The notes under the pieces are model-generated. The model was not told the origin of the DNA. It saw only the letters and a list, made by a program, of their open reading frames with translations, and did not search any database. From positions 186,001-250,000 of the forward strand of contig CALVEH010000003.1 in NCBI GenBank assembly GCA_944326545.1: a DNA stretch of 64,000 nt. The letters run 5' to 3'. The translations under genes were made by a program, and so were the position numbers. This document shows, piece by piece, positions 36,299 to 45,957 of this stretch; position 1 is the first letter of the stretch, and each line of letters starts with the position of its first letter. Source of the stretch: Candidatus Gastranaerophilales bacterium (GTDB taxonomy: Bacteria; Cyanobacteriota; Vampirovibrionia; Gastranaerophilales; Gastranaerophilaceae).

Positions 36299-36467
36299 TA
36301 CTTATTAATGCCGTTCCCAAAATAGAATAACTAAAAAGATTATCTAATAATTTATTGGTTTGATATTATTTTTTAATATTAAATTAATGTTTTAAGCACA
36401 AAACGCTTTACAATTCATCATAATAAGAATTTTCATGCTAATATGGATATACAAGTGAGGGTTAGTT

Positions 36468-38831
36468 ATGGCTTTAAAACTGGAAGTGCAGATTGATGGT
36501 AATAAAATTTATTCTCCATTAAGAGATAAATGGCTTGTGTTAACACCGGAAGAACAAGTTCGACAAAATTATATTTGTCGATTGGTAAATGTTTACGGAT
36601 ATAGCCTTGAACAAATGGACGAAGAATTAAAAGTTAATAATTCGCACAGAGGTCAGGGAAAAGCCAGAGCAGATATTGTTATTTGGAAATCTAAAGAAGA
36701 CAAGCAAAAAAACAGAGCAGCTTTTATTGTAATCGAGTGTAAAGCCGAAACCGTTAAAATTCAACAGCAAGATTATTATCAAGGTGCAAATTATGCAGCA
36801 TGGTCTGGTGCGAGTTTCTTTGTAACAACAAATGCTAAGGAAACTAAATTCTTTAGAGTTGATAAAGATTCTATGCCAAAAGATTTGGATGAAATTATTG
36901 ATATTCCAAATGCTTCAATAATCAACGACCAAAAGAAGATTGATAAATTATTATCTCAAACAAAAGCTTTTTCTAGAGATGAATTTGCAAAACTGCTTTT
37001 TAAATGTCATTGCATTATTCGAAACAATGACAAACTTTCTCCAGAAGCAGCATTTGATGAAATAAGCAAAATCTTATTTATGAAAATAAGATATGAACGT
37101 AATCCGGATGAAGATGTATTATTCTCTTTAGAAAAATTTCAAAAAGATGAAAGACATTTTGAAAAAAATATTAAAAAGCACTTACCATTAGAAGCTCAAA
37201 TACCTTACATGCAATATTTGTTTAAAGCAACAAAAGACGAGTTTGCAGACGATAAGTTATTTGAACCTTATGAAACAATTAAAATTAAGCAATATAGCTT
37301 TGAGCAAATTGTAAAAGAACTTGAAAAATATAATCTTTCAGCAACATTTGATGATGTAAAAGGTATAGCATTTGAACAATTTTTAGGAACAACTTTTAGA
37401 GGTGAATTAGGACAGTTCTTTACACCTCGTACAATAGTAGATTTTATGGTAGAAGTCCTTGACCCTCAAGAAGGTGAAACGATTTGCGATCCTACCTGTG
37501 GTTCTGGTGGCTTCTTAATTAAGGCTTTTGAATATGTTAGAGATAAAATCGAAAAAGATGTTGAACAATATAAAAAAGATTTAAAAGCTAAGCTTTTTAA
37601 TGCAGAATATGAAAAATTGTCAGAAAAAGAACAACTTGAAGTTGATGAAAAATATAATGATTTTATTAAAAAACTATCAATTGATATAAGTGTACCGAAC
37701 AAAGCTTATCATAAACAATCTGAAGCAGAGAAAAATAGAAGAATCTCTAGACTGTCATCAAACTGCATATATGGTACTGATGCAAACCCAAGAATGGCAA
37801 GAACATCAAAGATGAATATGATAATGCACGGGGATGGTCATGGCGGAGTTCATCACCACGATGGTTTAATCAACGTAAATGGAATTTTTGAAAATAGGTT
37901 TGATGTAATTCTTACAAACCCACCTTTTGGAGCAAGAGTTGAAAAAAATCAAACTTTAACCTCTACTGATATTGATATACCTATAAAATTAGATTTATCA
38001 AATAAAAATGATGAACAGATAAAGAAACAGATAAACTCAATAGACAATGATCAGTTAAAAACAAAATTATTGCATTATTATGAACGTTATGGAATTGAAT
38101 ATTTGCAAAAATTAAATCAATTGAATGACGATATTGATAAAAAACAAAAAGTTCTCGATAGGTTTAAATTAGGTAAAGTAAGTGGCTTGACTGAAGTTCT
38201 ATTTATGGAAAGATGTTTAAATCTTTTAAAGCCTGGTGGCAGAATGGGAATTGTTCTTCCAGAAGGAGTTTTAAATAATTCCAATTTGCAAAAAGTTAGA
38301 GATTTCTTTGAATCAAGTGCCAAAATTCTTTTGATTACATCAATTCCACAAGATGTATTTATAGCTTCCGGTGCAACTATAAAACCAAGTTTACTCTTTT
38401 TTAAAAAGTTTACAGAAGAAGAAGAAAAGCAATACAATGATATTGTAAATCAAGTAAAAAAAGAAATTGATGATAAATATAAAATTGAGATATTGGAAAT
38501 TGATAACCAACTTTCTAACGATAAAAAAGCTCATCAAAAAGCTTTAAAAGAAATAGAAAAACGAAAAGAACAAGAATTTGAAACAATAGGTCGAGAAAAA
38601 ATTAAAGAACTTTTCGACTATCAAATCCCAATAGTTCAAGTTGAAAAAGCAGGCATAACAACGACTGGCGCAAAATGTGAAAATGAACTTGTTGATGTTG
38701 CCAATGAATTTAAAACATATCGTCAAGAAAATAATTTATGGCAAGATAACAAATTAGATGTTTCATACAAGCTTGTAAATAATAACTTGGTGCGAGTAAT
38801 AAACGGTGAGGAACAAGTTATTGATGAATAA
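36468..38831 (+). CDS. Restriction-modification protein: nuclease domain fused to N-6 DNA methylase
   Basis: 787 residues. The N-terminal HsdR-like nuclease domain has ARADIVIW (D69) and FIVIECKAE (E90, K92), the PD-(D/E)XK core. A HsdM-type helical part follows, then methylase motif I DPTCGSGG (341-348) and motif IV NPPF (484-487). The C terminus is a coiled coil. There is no translocase (DEAD) HsdR gene nearby. With the S-subunit gene that overlaps it, this is the layout of BcgI-like type IIB enzymes, where one chain both cuts and methylates. A type I methylase with a vestigial R domain is the alternative. First gene of a seven-gene run. Confidence 0.85.
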   Translation: MALKLEVQIDGNKIYSPLRDKWLVLTPEEQVRQNYICRLVNVYGYSLEQMDEELKVNNSHRGQGKARADIVIWKSKEDKQKNRAAFIVIECKAETVKIQQQDYYQGANYAAWSGASFFVTTNAKETKFFRVDKDSMPKDLDEIIDIPNASIINDQKKIDKLLSQTKAFSRDEFAKLLFKCHCIIRNNDKLSPEAAFDEISKILFMKIRYERNPDEDVLFSLEKFQKDERHFEKNIKKHLPLEAQIPYMQYLFKATKDEFADDKLFEPYETIKIKQYSFEQIVKELEKYNLSATFDDVKGIAFEQFLGTTFRGELGQFFTPRTIVDFMVEVLDPQEGETICDPTCGSGGFLIKAFEYVRDKIEKDVEQYKKDLKAKLFNAEYEKLSEKEQLEVDEKYNDFIKKLSIDISVPNKAYHKQSEAEKNRRISRLSSNCIYGTDANPRMARTSKMNMIMHGDGHGGVHHHDGLINVNGIFENRFDVILTNPPFGARVEKNQTLTSTDIDIPIKLDLSNKNDEQIKKQINSIDNDQLKTKLLHYYERYGIEYLQKLNQLNDDIDKKQKVLDRFKLGKVSGLTEVLFMERCLNLLKPGGRMGIVLPEGVLNNSNLQKVRDFFESSAKILLITSIPQDVFIASGATIKPSLLFFKKFTEEEEKQYNDIVNQVKKEIDDKYKIEILEIDNQLSNDKKAHQKALKEIEKRKEQEFETIGREKIKELFDYQIPIVQVEKAGITTTGAKCENELVDVANEFKTYRQENNLWQDNKLDVSYKLVNNNLVRVINGEEQVIDE

Positions 38832-40191
38832 TAATGCTTTTTCATATTTGAATTTTATTCACTTTTCACAGCTTAATCTTTGGGATTTTAAACGTTATAT
38901 TTCAAAAGTTGTAAGCTCTAAATATCCTATAGTTAAGTTAGCAAATTTTATTAATGAAGAAAATAAAAAAATTAAGCCATTTGATTTTCCAGAAGAAAAA
39001 TTTGAAATTCTTGGGGTAAATAATAAAAAGGGTTTGTTTGATGCTTATATAGAGGATGGTAACAAAATAAATCAGCCATATAAAATTGTTGAAAATGGGT
39101 TTCTTGCATACAATCCATACAGAATAAATGTTGGTTCAATAGGATTAAAAACAAAAGAACAAAAATATAAATACATAAGTCCTGCTTATGTTGTATTTAG
39201 CTGTAAAAAAGATTTATTACCTGAATTTTTGTACATTCTTTTTAGAACAGATAAATTTAATGAGCTAATAAGAGAAAATACAACAGGTTCTGTAAGACAA
39301 ACATTGTCTTTTTCTTCTATGGGACAAATTCAAATACCTCTTCCCTCACTAGAAAAACAAAAAGAAATTGTAGATAGATACAATGCAAAAATAAAACTAG
39401 CAGAAGAACAAGAAAAAGAAGCCAAAAACCTTGAGCAAGAGATTGATGAAAAATTTTGTTTTATGTTGGGTATTAAAACAAATATTCGTAAGATTAATTT
39501 GGAAAAACAAACAAAAGGAATGAGATTAATACATTTTAAAGATACGTGTAGGTGGGATTATTTTTATTTTAATGAAGGATTCGCGCTTATTGATAAATGT
39601 TTATCTGAAATCAAGTTTGATTGTGTAATATTTGAAACGATAATAAAACAACTAATTAATGGAATTGATTCAAGAAACTATATAAAAACAGGTATACCCT
39701 ATTTAAGAGTTGCAAATATTAAGCCAGATCGGATATGCTTAGATGACTTAAAATATATTGGCGTGACAAATAAAAATAAAAAAGGTAGAGTGAAAAAAGG
39801 AGAAATACTTATTACCAGAAAGGGAACTTATGGCAATGCTGTAGTAGTTGATCAAGAAATGGAAGATAAGCAATGCGTAATTAGTTCTGAAGTTTTCAAA
39901 ATTAGTTTAAAAAATGACAAATATCAAATTAATCCATATTTCCTATCATATTACATTAATTCAAGAATTAGTAAAATACAAATGGAAAGAGTTAAAACTC
40001 GTGGCATCATGGGTAGTCTAAGCCAAGATGCTCTAAATAGTTTAAAAATAGCTATACCAGCTATAGATGTACAAAATGAAATTGTTGATACTATTACAAA
40101 ATTAAAAGCAAAAATTGAGAAATTAAATAATTTGGCAGAGCAAAATCGCCAACTTGCCCAAGAAGAATTTGAAAAGGAGTTGTTTGAATAA
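38824..40191 (+). CDS. hsdS: Restriction-modification specificity (S) subunit
   Basis: 455 residues with two target-recognition halves. The first ends in IPLPSLEKQKEIVDRYNAKI and a Lys/Glu helix; the second ends in IPAIDVQNEIVDTITKLKAKI and a C-terminal helix. This is the usual HsdS duplicated design (TRD, spacer, TRD, spacer). ATG at 38824 overlaps the methylase stop by 8 bases; GTG at 38806 in the same frame is less likely. The S subunit sets the DNA site of the fused nuclease-methylase. Confidence 0.9.
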   Translation: MNNNAFSYLNFIHFSQLNLWDFKRYISKVVSSKYPIVKLANFINEENKKIKPFDFPEEKFEILGVNNKKGLFDAYIEDGNKINQPYKIVENGFLAYNPYRINVGSIGLKTKEQKYKYISPAYVVFSCKKDLLPEFLYILFRTDKFNELIRENTTGSVRQTLSFSSMGQIQIPLPSLEKQKEIVDRYNAKIKLAEEQEKEAKNLEQEIDEKFCFMLGIKTNIRKINLEKQTKGMRLIHFKDTCRWDYFYFNEGFALIDKCLSEIKFDCVIFETIIKQLINGIDSRNYIKTGIPYLRVANIKPDRICLDDLKYIGVTNKNKKGRVKKGEILITRKGTYGNAVVVDQEMEDKQCVISSEVFKISLKNDKYQINPYFLSYYINSRISKIQMERVKTRGIMGSLSQDALNSLKIAIPAIDVQNEIVDTITKLKAKIEKLNNLAEQNRQLAQEEFEKELFE

Positions 40192-42227
40192 TGGATTTTT
40201 ATTCAATATTTTTAGATTATTTTCAAAAATGTGTTAAAGATAATTCACCAATAGTACTTGAAGAAATGATTGGGATGGCTAATGGTAAGGAACAGTCTGC
40301 TAATTCTGCATTAGAAGAATTAAGCCAAAACGGTCTTATTAATTTAAAACCTAAAATGAATGTATTTCAGCCAGGAACAAGATTAGAAAATTTTGAAAGC
40401 ATAACTTTAACGGAAAAAGGGTTAAATGAAATTAAACAATTAATATCGGAATCAACAAACAATAACTCTTTCAAATTATTAAATATTTATCTTGATAATT
40501 TTAAAAATTTAAAAAATATAAAAATTGATTGTTCAAATTTTAACAACTTTCTTCTAGTAATTGGAAACAATGCAAGTGGGAAAAGTAACATATTAGAGGC
40601 TATAAGTGCAATTTTTACTGAAGTTTACACTAGAAAAAGAATCCCAAACTTTAAATATGAATTAACCTATCAAATTAATGATAAGGAAATTACAATAGTT
40701 CGTACAAATGATTCTCCTTCATATAAATTAAATGGGAATTTTTGTACAAAACAAAAAATAATAGAAGAAGATTTATTACCATCAAAAATTATTGCTTTAT
40801 ATAGTGGGGAAGAAACAAGACTTTGGGAAGAATACTATGAAAAGTTTTATTTTCAATATTTGCGCGATTTAACAAGTGATACTTATGATACTTTTGGACG
40901 GAAAATGCTTTATATTAATAAATATTATTGGAATATAGCATTGTTAATTCTGATGATATCACAAAGTAAAGAGCATACAGATTTTATTAAAAATAAATTA
41001 AAAATAGATACGAATACTGTAAATATAAAAATTGATTTTAATATAGAGTTTTTAAAAAATAATAAAAGTAAAGAACTTAAAGGATTTATTCATGAAATTA
41101 ATCCCAATTCAGAAGATATTAAAACATATACTTTAGAAGAATTAAAAACAATTATTACGCCAGAATATGATTCAGAACATCAAAGATACATAGAAAAGTA
41201 TTCTTTAGAACAAATTTTTGAAATATTATTATATGCTTCGTTACCTAAATACAAAAGAGCTTTTAACAATATTGAAATTTTATTTAATAATGGTTTATCT
41301 ATAAGATCATTAAGTGAAGGAGAAAAAAAATATATATTAATCTATACCGTAGTTGATATTTTAGCTGATGAAAAAACTTTAATTTTAATGGATGAGCCAG
41401 ATGCACATATTCATGAATCAGGAAAAGAAATTATCTGTAACTTGTTTGAAAAATATTGTAGTGAATATAATCGTCAAATAATTATAACTACTCATTCTCC
41501 AACATTAGCTCATTGTTCAGAAGATAATCATATATTAATGCTTGAGAATAATTCTGGAGTTAGTTCTATTATAGATGATAATAGGATAGATAAAATTAAA
41601 AAACTTACGGGTGGAATTTGGACAGCAACTCAACAAAATATTTTCTTGAATTCTAACAATACACTAATACTTTTTGAAGGTATAGGAGATATTAAATATT
41701 TAAAAACAGCTTTAAAAATCTTTAAAAAAGATTTCTCAAATCTTAATAATATAGATTTTTTACCTTTTGGTGGAGCCCAAAATGCTTGTGATTATATTGC
41801 AGAATTACGAGAAATAGCAAATAATAGTAAAAAAATAATAGTTATTTTTGATAGGGATGATGAAGGTCAAAAAGGTATGAAAAAATGTTTACCTGATGGT
41901 ACCTTTGAACAAGGTAGGCTAAATACAGATACATACTTATACAATGATATAATATATTTAATGTTACCTAAAACAACAAACCACAATGATGATAATTTTT
42001 TAATTGAAGATTATTTTTCTACTGATTTAAAGAAAAAAATTGCACAAGATAAAATTGATGAAGCAAATGGAATTTTTAATTTATACTCCAAAGACTTAAA
42101 AGGTTATATCAAAAAAGAACTATCTAAAGAAGAATATCATACTATTGACAATATGCAAGGATTTAAAGTTTTGCTTACAAAAATACAAAATATTATTAAA
42201 GATAACGAGACTTTAAAACAAGTTTAA
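40191..42227 (+). CDS. OLD-like ATPase with winged helix and TOPRIM domain
   Basis: 678 residues. An N-terminal winged-helix region (about 1-85), an ABC-type ATPase with Walker A GNNASGKS (125-132), signature LSEGEK (374-379), Walker B LILMDEPDAH (397-406) and TTHS (434-437), then a C-terminal TOPRIM with FEGIGD (E496) and FDRDDEG (D554, D556). This is the OLD-family nuclease order plus an unusual N-terminal DNA-binding domain. TAATG overlap with hsdS couples the two genes, so it probably belongs to the restriction system, perhaps as an extra nuclease or regulator. Confidence 0.85.
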   Translation: MDFYSIFLDYFQKCVKDNSPIVLEEMIGMANGKEQSANSALEELSQNGLINLKPKMNVFQPGTRLENFESITLTEKGLNEIKQLISESTNNNSFKLLNIYLDNFKNLKNIKIDCSNFNNFLLVIGNNASGKSNILEAISAIFTEVYTRKRIPNFKYELTYQINDKEITIVRTNDSPSYKLNGNFCTKQKIIEEDLLPSKIIALYSGEETRLWEEYYEKFYFQYLRDLTSDTYDTFGRKMLYINKYYWNIALLILMISQSKEHTDFIKNKLKIDTNTVNIKIDFNIEFLKNNKSKELKGFIHEINPNSEDIKTYTLEELKTIITPEYDSEHQRYIEKYSLEQIFEILLYASLPKYKRAFNNIEILFNNGLSIRSLSEGEKKYILIYTVVDILADEKTLILMDEPDAHIHESGKEIICNLFEKYCSEYNRQIIITTHSPTLAHCSEDNHILMLENNSGVSSIIDDNRIDKIKKLTGGIWTATQQNIFLNSNNTLILFEGIGDIKYLKTALKIFKKDFSNLNNIDFLPFGGAQNACDYIAELREIANNSKKIIVIFDRDDEGQKGMKKCLPDGTFEQGRLNTDTYLYNDIIYLMLPKTTNHNDDNFLIEDYFSTDLKKKIAQDKIDEANGIFNLYSKDLKGYIKKELSKEEYHTIDNMQGFKVLLTKIQNIIKDNETLKQV

Positions 42228-42295
42228 TTCTAATTATTAAATATTAGGGAATCACTTTAGTAAATTTAGATATTAAATAAATTTGAGTTTAACCA

Positions 42296-43432
42296 ATGAT
42301 AAATGACAAGCTAAGTAATTTAATAAAAGAAATAAAAACTATTACTGGCAATGATTTTTGTCTCGAACTTAGCAAAATTAAGATAAAGGATAATTATTTT
42401 TTAACAAGAATTCAAACTTCAGAACTTTTTAAAAAATATACATTAGATAAAGTAAAACGTCTTTATGATACTTATAAAGATGATGCTTATCAAAAAAAGA
42501 TTATTTTAGAAGATATTAAAAAACTGTTTTTTAATAATTGGGATGGAGCTTATTCTGAATTAACCGCATATGATTTACTAAATTTAATTTTTGATAATCC
42601 ATGTAAAATTCAAATTAATAATATAAAAAAAGAACATACTTTAGCAAAACATTGTAAGAATTCAGAAGTTTCTGATATTGATGGATATTTAGAAGATGTA
42701 ATTTGTTTTTTTGAAGTAAAAACACTTAGGTCTCGCTTATATGAATTGATAAATAAATTAAAAAGTGAATTGGAGTCTCGCAGTGAAAATGAGTGTTTTA
42801 TTATTCAATCTGACTATCCATTATCGATAGAAATAAGTAGTGATAAATCATACTCAGCATTAAAAAACGAAATCCTTAATGCCAAGCGGAATAAAGAAAG
42901 ATCTTTATCATCCAAAACAATCAGAGGGCTATTTTTTAGATTTTATTATGAAAGACAACCTGTCTTAATTGAAAGTCATAATTGTGAAACTAACTATCAA
43001 ATGGCCAAAAGATTAGAGACATTACCATTGAATCAATATAAACAGTATGTTGATGGACAATTTATAAAAGCTTATGTCTGTAATGGGCTTAATTTGAATA
43101 ATAATTTAATATGCAATGAAGAATTTTTTAGAGCATTAGCAAGACGCGTTTTTTGCAGATTAACAAAAGTAGAAGATGTATTTGACGATAATTCAGAATT
43201 ATCAACAGCATTTATTGCTAAACATTTAAGTGGATTGTTGTTTATCGTTGATTTATCTGCAAATATTCAAAAGAAAATAGATAATCCAAAAGATTTATAT
43301 GAAGTTTATTTGTATTCAAACCCTAACGCAGAATTTACTAATAGATTAATGGGTTTTATAAATTTTCAGTCTAATTTAAATATGAAAAACATTAAAAATA
43401 CTTGTGATGACTTTGAATATGATAACTATTAA
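42296..43432 (+). CDS. Candidate PD-(D/E)XK nuclease
   Basis: 378 residues. E88 in AYSELTAYDLL, then D127 and D129 in VSDIDGYLEDV, then FEVKT (E140, K142) make a convincing PD-(D/E)XK core. The C-terminal 200 residues match nothing I know. It follows the OLD-like gene after 68 bases in the same operon, and may be an additional restriction nuclease. There is no clear ribosome site before ATG. Confidence 0.7.
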   Translation: MINDKLSNLIKEIKTITGNDFCLELSKIKIKDNYFLTRIQTSELFKKYTLDKVKRLYDTYKDDAYQKKIILEDIKKLFFNNWDGAYSELTAYDLLNLIFDNPCKIQINNIKKEHTLAKHCKNSEVSDIDGYLEDVICFFEVKTLRSRLYELINKLKSELESRSENECFIIQSDYPLSIEISSDKSYSALKNEILNAKRNKERSLSSKTIRGLFFRFYYERQPVLIESHNCETNYQMAKRLETLPLNQYKQYVDGQFIKAYVCNGLNLNNNLICNEEFFRALARRVFCRLTKVEDVFDDNSELSTAFIAKHLSGLLFIVDLSANIQKKIDNPKDLYEVYLYSNPNAEFTNRLMGFINFQSNLNMKNIKNTCDDFEYDNY

Positions 43433-43478
43433 TATATTGTTGTGAGGAAGTTGATTATAACAAATTTAAAAGAAAACT

Positions 43479-44240
43479 ATGAGCTGTAAATTTTGTAGAC
43501 AAGAAAAGAAATTAATAAAAGCACATATTATTCCAAGAAATTTTTATTTAGCAAGAAAAAATGACAAATATATATGCATTAATTCTAGAACTGGGGAATA
43601 TACCTATCAACAGCAGGGTGGGTATGATTCGAATATTTTATGTGGGGATTGTGATAACCATACCTTAGGAGAATTTGATAAAGAAGGTTATAGAGTTTTA
43701 TTTGGTGATTTTAATAAATATCAATATGTACAAACCTATCCTCAAGGTAAAATTTATCAGCTTGATAGTAACAATTTTGATTATACAAAACTTCGAAATT
43801 TTTTTATTTCAATTCTGTGGCGAGCTTCTATCTCTCAATTAGAAGAATGGTCAAATATAAATCTTGGAGGCTATGAAAGAAAAGCACTTAATATATTAAA
43901 AGGAAAAAGAGAGTATCCAGAGCTATTCAAAATTTTAATCTACAAAAATAGTCTTACCGAAGACATAAATCAAGAAGTTCTTATTGTAAAGGGAAAAACT
44001 TCAAAATATAAAAAATATGTCATTCAAATGGCAGGCTATCGTGTTGAGGTTATGGTTGATTCAACGAGAATTACCAATAAATATAAGTTGCAATATGAAA
44101 CATATTTTTTAAATCCTACTTATGCCCATATTATTGAAACTCCTGAAGTTTCAAAACGAATAAAACAAGAATATAATATTAGAATGAGAAAATTATACGA
44201 AAAAGGGTTTGTCCCACCAAAACCACCTGGTGTATATTAA
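43479..44240 (+). CDS. HNH-like zinc protein
   Basis: 253 residues. CKFC (C3, C6), KAHIIP (H16) and ILCGDCDN (C55, C58) resemble the zinc-bound HNH core, with the histidine before an Ile-Ile-Pro as in several HNH relatives. The rest is mixed with a Pro-rich C terminus. It lies in the restriction operon with a 46-base gap. Nuclease activity is plausible but not proved. Confidence 0.65.
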   Translation: MSCKFCRQEKKLIKAHIIPRNFYLARKNDKYICINSRTGEYTYQQQGGYDSNILCGDCDNHTLGEFDKEGYRVLFGDFNKYQYVQTYPQGKIYQLDSNNFDYTKLRNFFISILWRASISQLEEWSNINLGGYERKALNILKGKREYPELFKILIYKNSLTEDINQEVLIVKGKTSKYKKYVIQMAGYRVEVMVDSTRITNKYKLQYETYFLNPTYAHIIETPEVSKRIKQEYNIRMRKLYEKGFVPPKPPGVY

Positions 44241-44266
44241 ATAACTTGACTAGCGATGATGTTTAA

Positions 44267-44563
44267 GTGATGAATACGACACCTAGAAAAGGAGGTCGTC
44301 TGGAAGAAAGTTTTGTTGTAAACAAGAAAGAATTTGAGTTTTTAAAAACACTATCAGAAGATATTTATAACACAATCATTGTAGTCGATTATTTTGTATC
44401 AAATCCGTCAAATATAGAAGAATTGTGGAATCTTTCACCAATTATAAAAAGTCTAAGGAAAGATTCTGATAAGTTGAGTACATTTTTTATTAACTATAGA
44501 ACTGAAGATTCTATCTCTGATGAGTCTTTAAGCTTTGGGATAAAATATGATTCTAAAAAATAA
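44267..44563 (+). CDS. Hypothetical small protein in the restriction operon
   Basis: 98 residues, mainly helical, no recognised motif. AGGAGG at about 44288 lies inside the frame, so the real start could be a later codon; no better start codon is obvious. It overlaps the next gene by 17 bases. Confidence 0.5.
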   Translation: MMNTTPRKGGRLEESFVVNKKEFEFLKTLSEDIYNTIIVVDYFVSNPSNIEELWNLSPIIKSLRKDSDKLSTFFINYRTEDSISDESLSFGIKYDSKK

Positions 44564-44780
44564 ACTTACTCGTGAGACTTTAGAAATAACCTACCCAGAA
44601 TTTAGAAAAAAATTTGCTGCAGATATACAAACAGCTTTTGAAAGTTATCGCAGAACACAATTAAATAAGTATTCTTATAACTTTAAAGATGACAACTCAA
44701 TGGAATACAATTTCTACTTCCAATTACAATGGGACTTTAATCACTTTGGAAATTCTAATTGGTATATTGAGAAAATGTGA
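44547..44780 (+). CDS. Hypothetical small protein, end of the restriction operon
   Basis: 77 residues, no signal or motif. Overlaps the previous gene by 17 bases in a different frame, which suggests coupling, and converges on the HNH gene with two bases between stops. Aromatic-rich C terminus (FYFQLQWDFNHFG). Confidence 0.45.
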   Translation: MILKNKLTRETLEITYPEFRKKFAADIQTAFESYRRTQLNKYSYNFKDDNSMEYNFYFQLQWDFNHFGNSNWYIEKM

Positions 44781-44782
44781 TA

Positions 44783-45853
44783 TTACTTGATAAAAATATT
44801 TTCTCTATGGTATTTTATATATTTTTTTTGCTTATCAGAAACAATGCTTATACAACTATCTTCATTTATATTTACAAGAGCCTGTTCCTTCTCATTTAAT
44901 TCTTTTGAAATTAAAATTTTTCCATTATCATCAAATGAAATTAAACCTTTATCAAACAAAGCATCATGCATTGAACAAAGTAATAATATATTTGCATCAT
45001 CTAGTTTTTCAAAATTGTCAGATTTTGCCCAAGGTTTAATATGACTTGCTATTAATAATCTATTATGACTTAGCCCACAAATTTCGCACTTACCTTTTCT
45101 TTTAATAATATCCTCTCTTAGTTTTGAATGACCAAGACGGACTTTTATTAAAGCTTGTTTTTCTGTTTCTTTTTCTTCTGAACGTTCAATTTCTTCTATT
45201 ATTTTTTTATTTTCTCTTTCCTTGAAAGTATTAATAAATTTACTAAATTGAAAATTATTTAATTCATATTTATTACTTTGGTTTATATCTATACCCCATT
45301 CCGGTTCAGATTTTAATCCTTCATAATCCTTATCTTTAAGAATATTCCATTTGCCTGTATTCCATTCTGATGTTGGGATTAAATATAAACTCATAGGTTG
45401 TTCATTTTGCCATTCCACAAGGGCAATTAAAATATTATCTGATAATTCAGGGATTTCTGATTTGGTTACGAATGTATAATTTTTATTATAAGTTCTACAT
45501 TTTAATAAATATTTGTTATTACTAAGGTTTATCTCATAAAACGAATTTTTTAGACTTTTATATTCAATATCGTTTTTTGATAACTGCTTTTTTAAAAACT
45601 CGTTTGATATTTTATTTTTATAGATAGTTGCACTATCAGTTGCACTATCATTATTCAATAAATACTTTCTATTTACAAAAATTTTAAATTGTTTTAATGC
45701 AGAAATAACTACATTATGTGATTTAGCACCAAGCTTGGATTTTGCCCCAGAAGGTTCATATAAATTTATTATTGAATCAATATTTTCGGCAAGTTGTTCC
45801 CAAGTAATGTTTTCAATCTCGCAAACAAAATCTATTCTTTTTTTTATAGTCAT
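44783..45853 (-). CDS. HNH_2-type restriction endonuclease, frameshifted at its 5' end
   Basis: 356 residues from the internal ATG at 45853. The C-terminal HNH has KCEICGLSHNRLLIASHIKPWA, then ANILLLCSMHDALFDKGLI, the HNH_2 pattern (CxxC, SHIKPW, LLC...HDxLFD) of Eco29kI-type and related proteins. The true start is probably ATG at 45941, with AGGAA eight bases upstream. From there the frame reads MDNIKSSFQEFLIKQGY up to an A8 tract (45838-45845) that shifts it by one base. With seven A the frames join smoothly. Cotranscribed with the DUF262 gene 16 bases upstream. Confidence 0.8.
   Translation of the reverse strand: MTIKKRIDFVCEIENITWEQLAENIDSIINLYEPSGAKSKLGAKSHNVVISALKQFKIFVNRKYLLNNDSATDSATIYKNKISNEFLKKQLSKNDIEYKSLKNSFYEINLSNNKYLLKCRTYNKNYTFVTKSEIPELSDNILIALVEWQNEQPMSLYLIPTSEWNTGKWNILKDKDYEGLKSEPEWGIDINQSNKYELNNFQFSKFINTFKERENKKIIEEIERSEEKETEKQALIKVRLGHSKLREDIIKRKGKCEICGLSHNRLLIASHIKPWAKSDNFEKLDDANILLLCSMHDALFDKGLISFDDNGKILISKELNEKEQALVNINEDSCISIVSDKQKKYIKYHRENIFIK
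45838..45845 (-). other. A8 homopolymer that breaks the HNH gene (possible phase switch)
   Basis: Eight A on the minus strand, directly after TAT GAC TAT. Removing one A joins the N-terminal 30 codons (from 45941) to the HNH frame. Long A tracts slip in replication and in transcription, so the gene could switch on and off. A sequencing or assembly error is the alternative. Confidence 0.65.
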
Positions 45854-45957
45854 ATACAGTGCTTGGATTCCCTGAAGGAGTTGTTATTTTATAACCTTGT
45901 TTTATTAAAAATTCTTGAAAACTTGATTTTATATTATCCATTCAAAACATTCCTACA

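Noticed and set aside
36468-40191. Standard type I restriction system
   Set aside because: No HsdR translocase gene is present, and the methylase chain carries its own nuclease domain.
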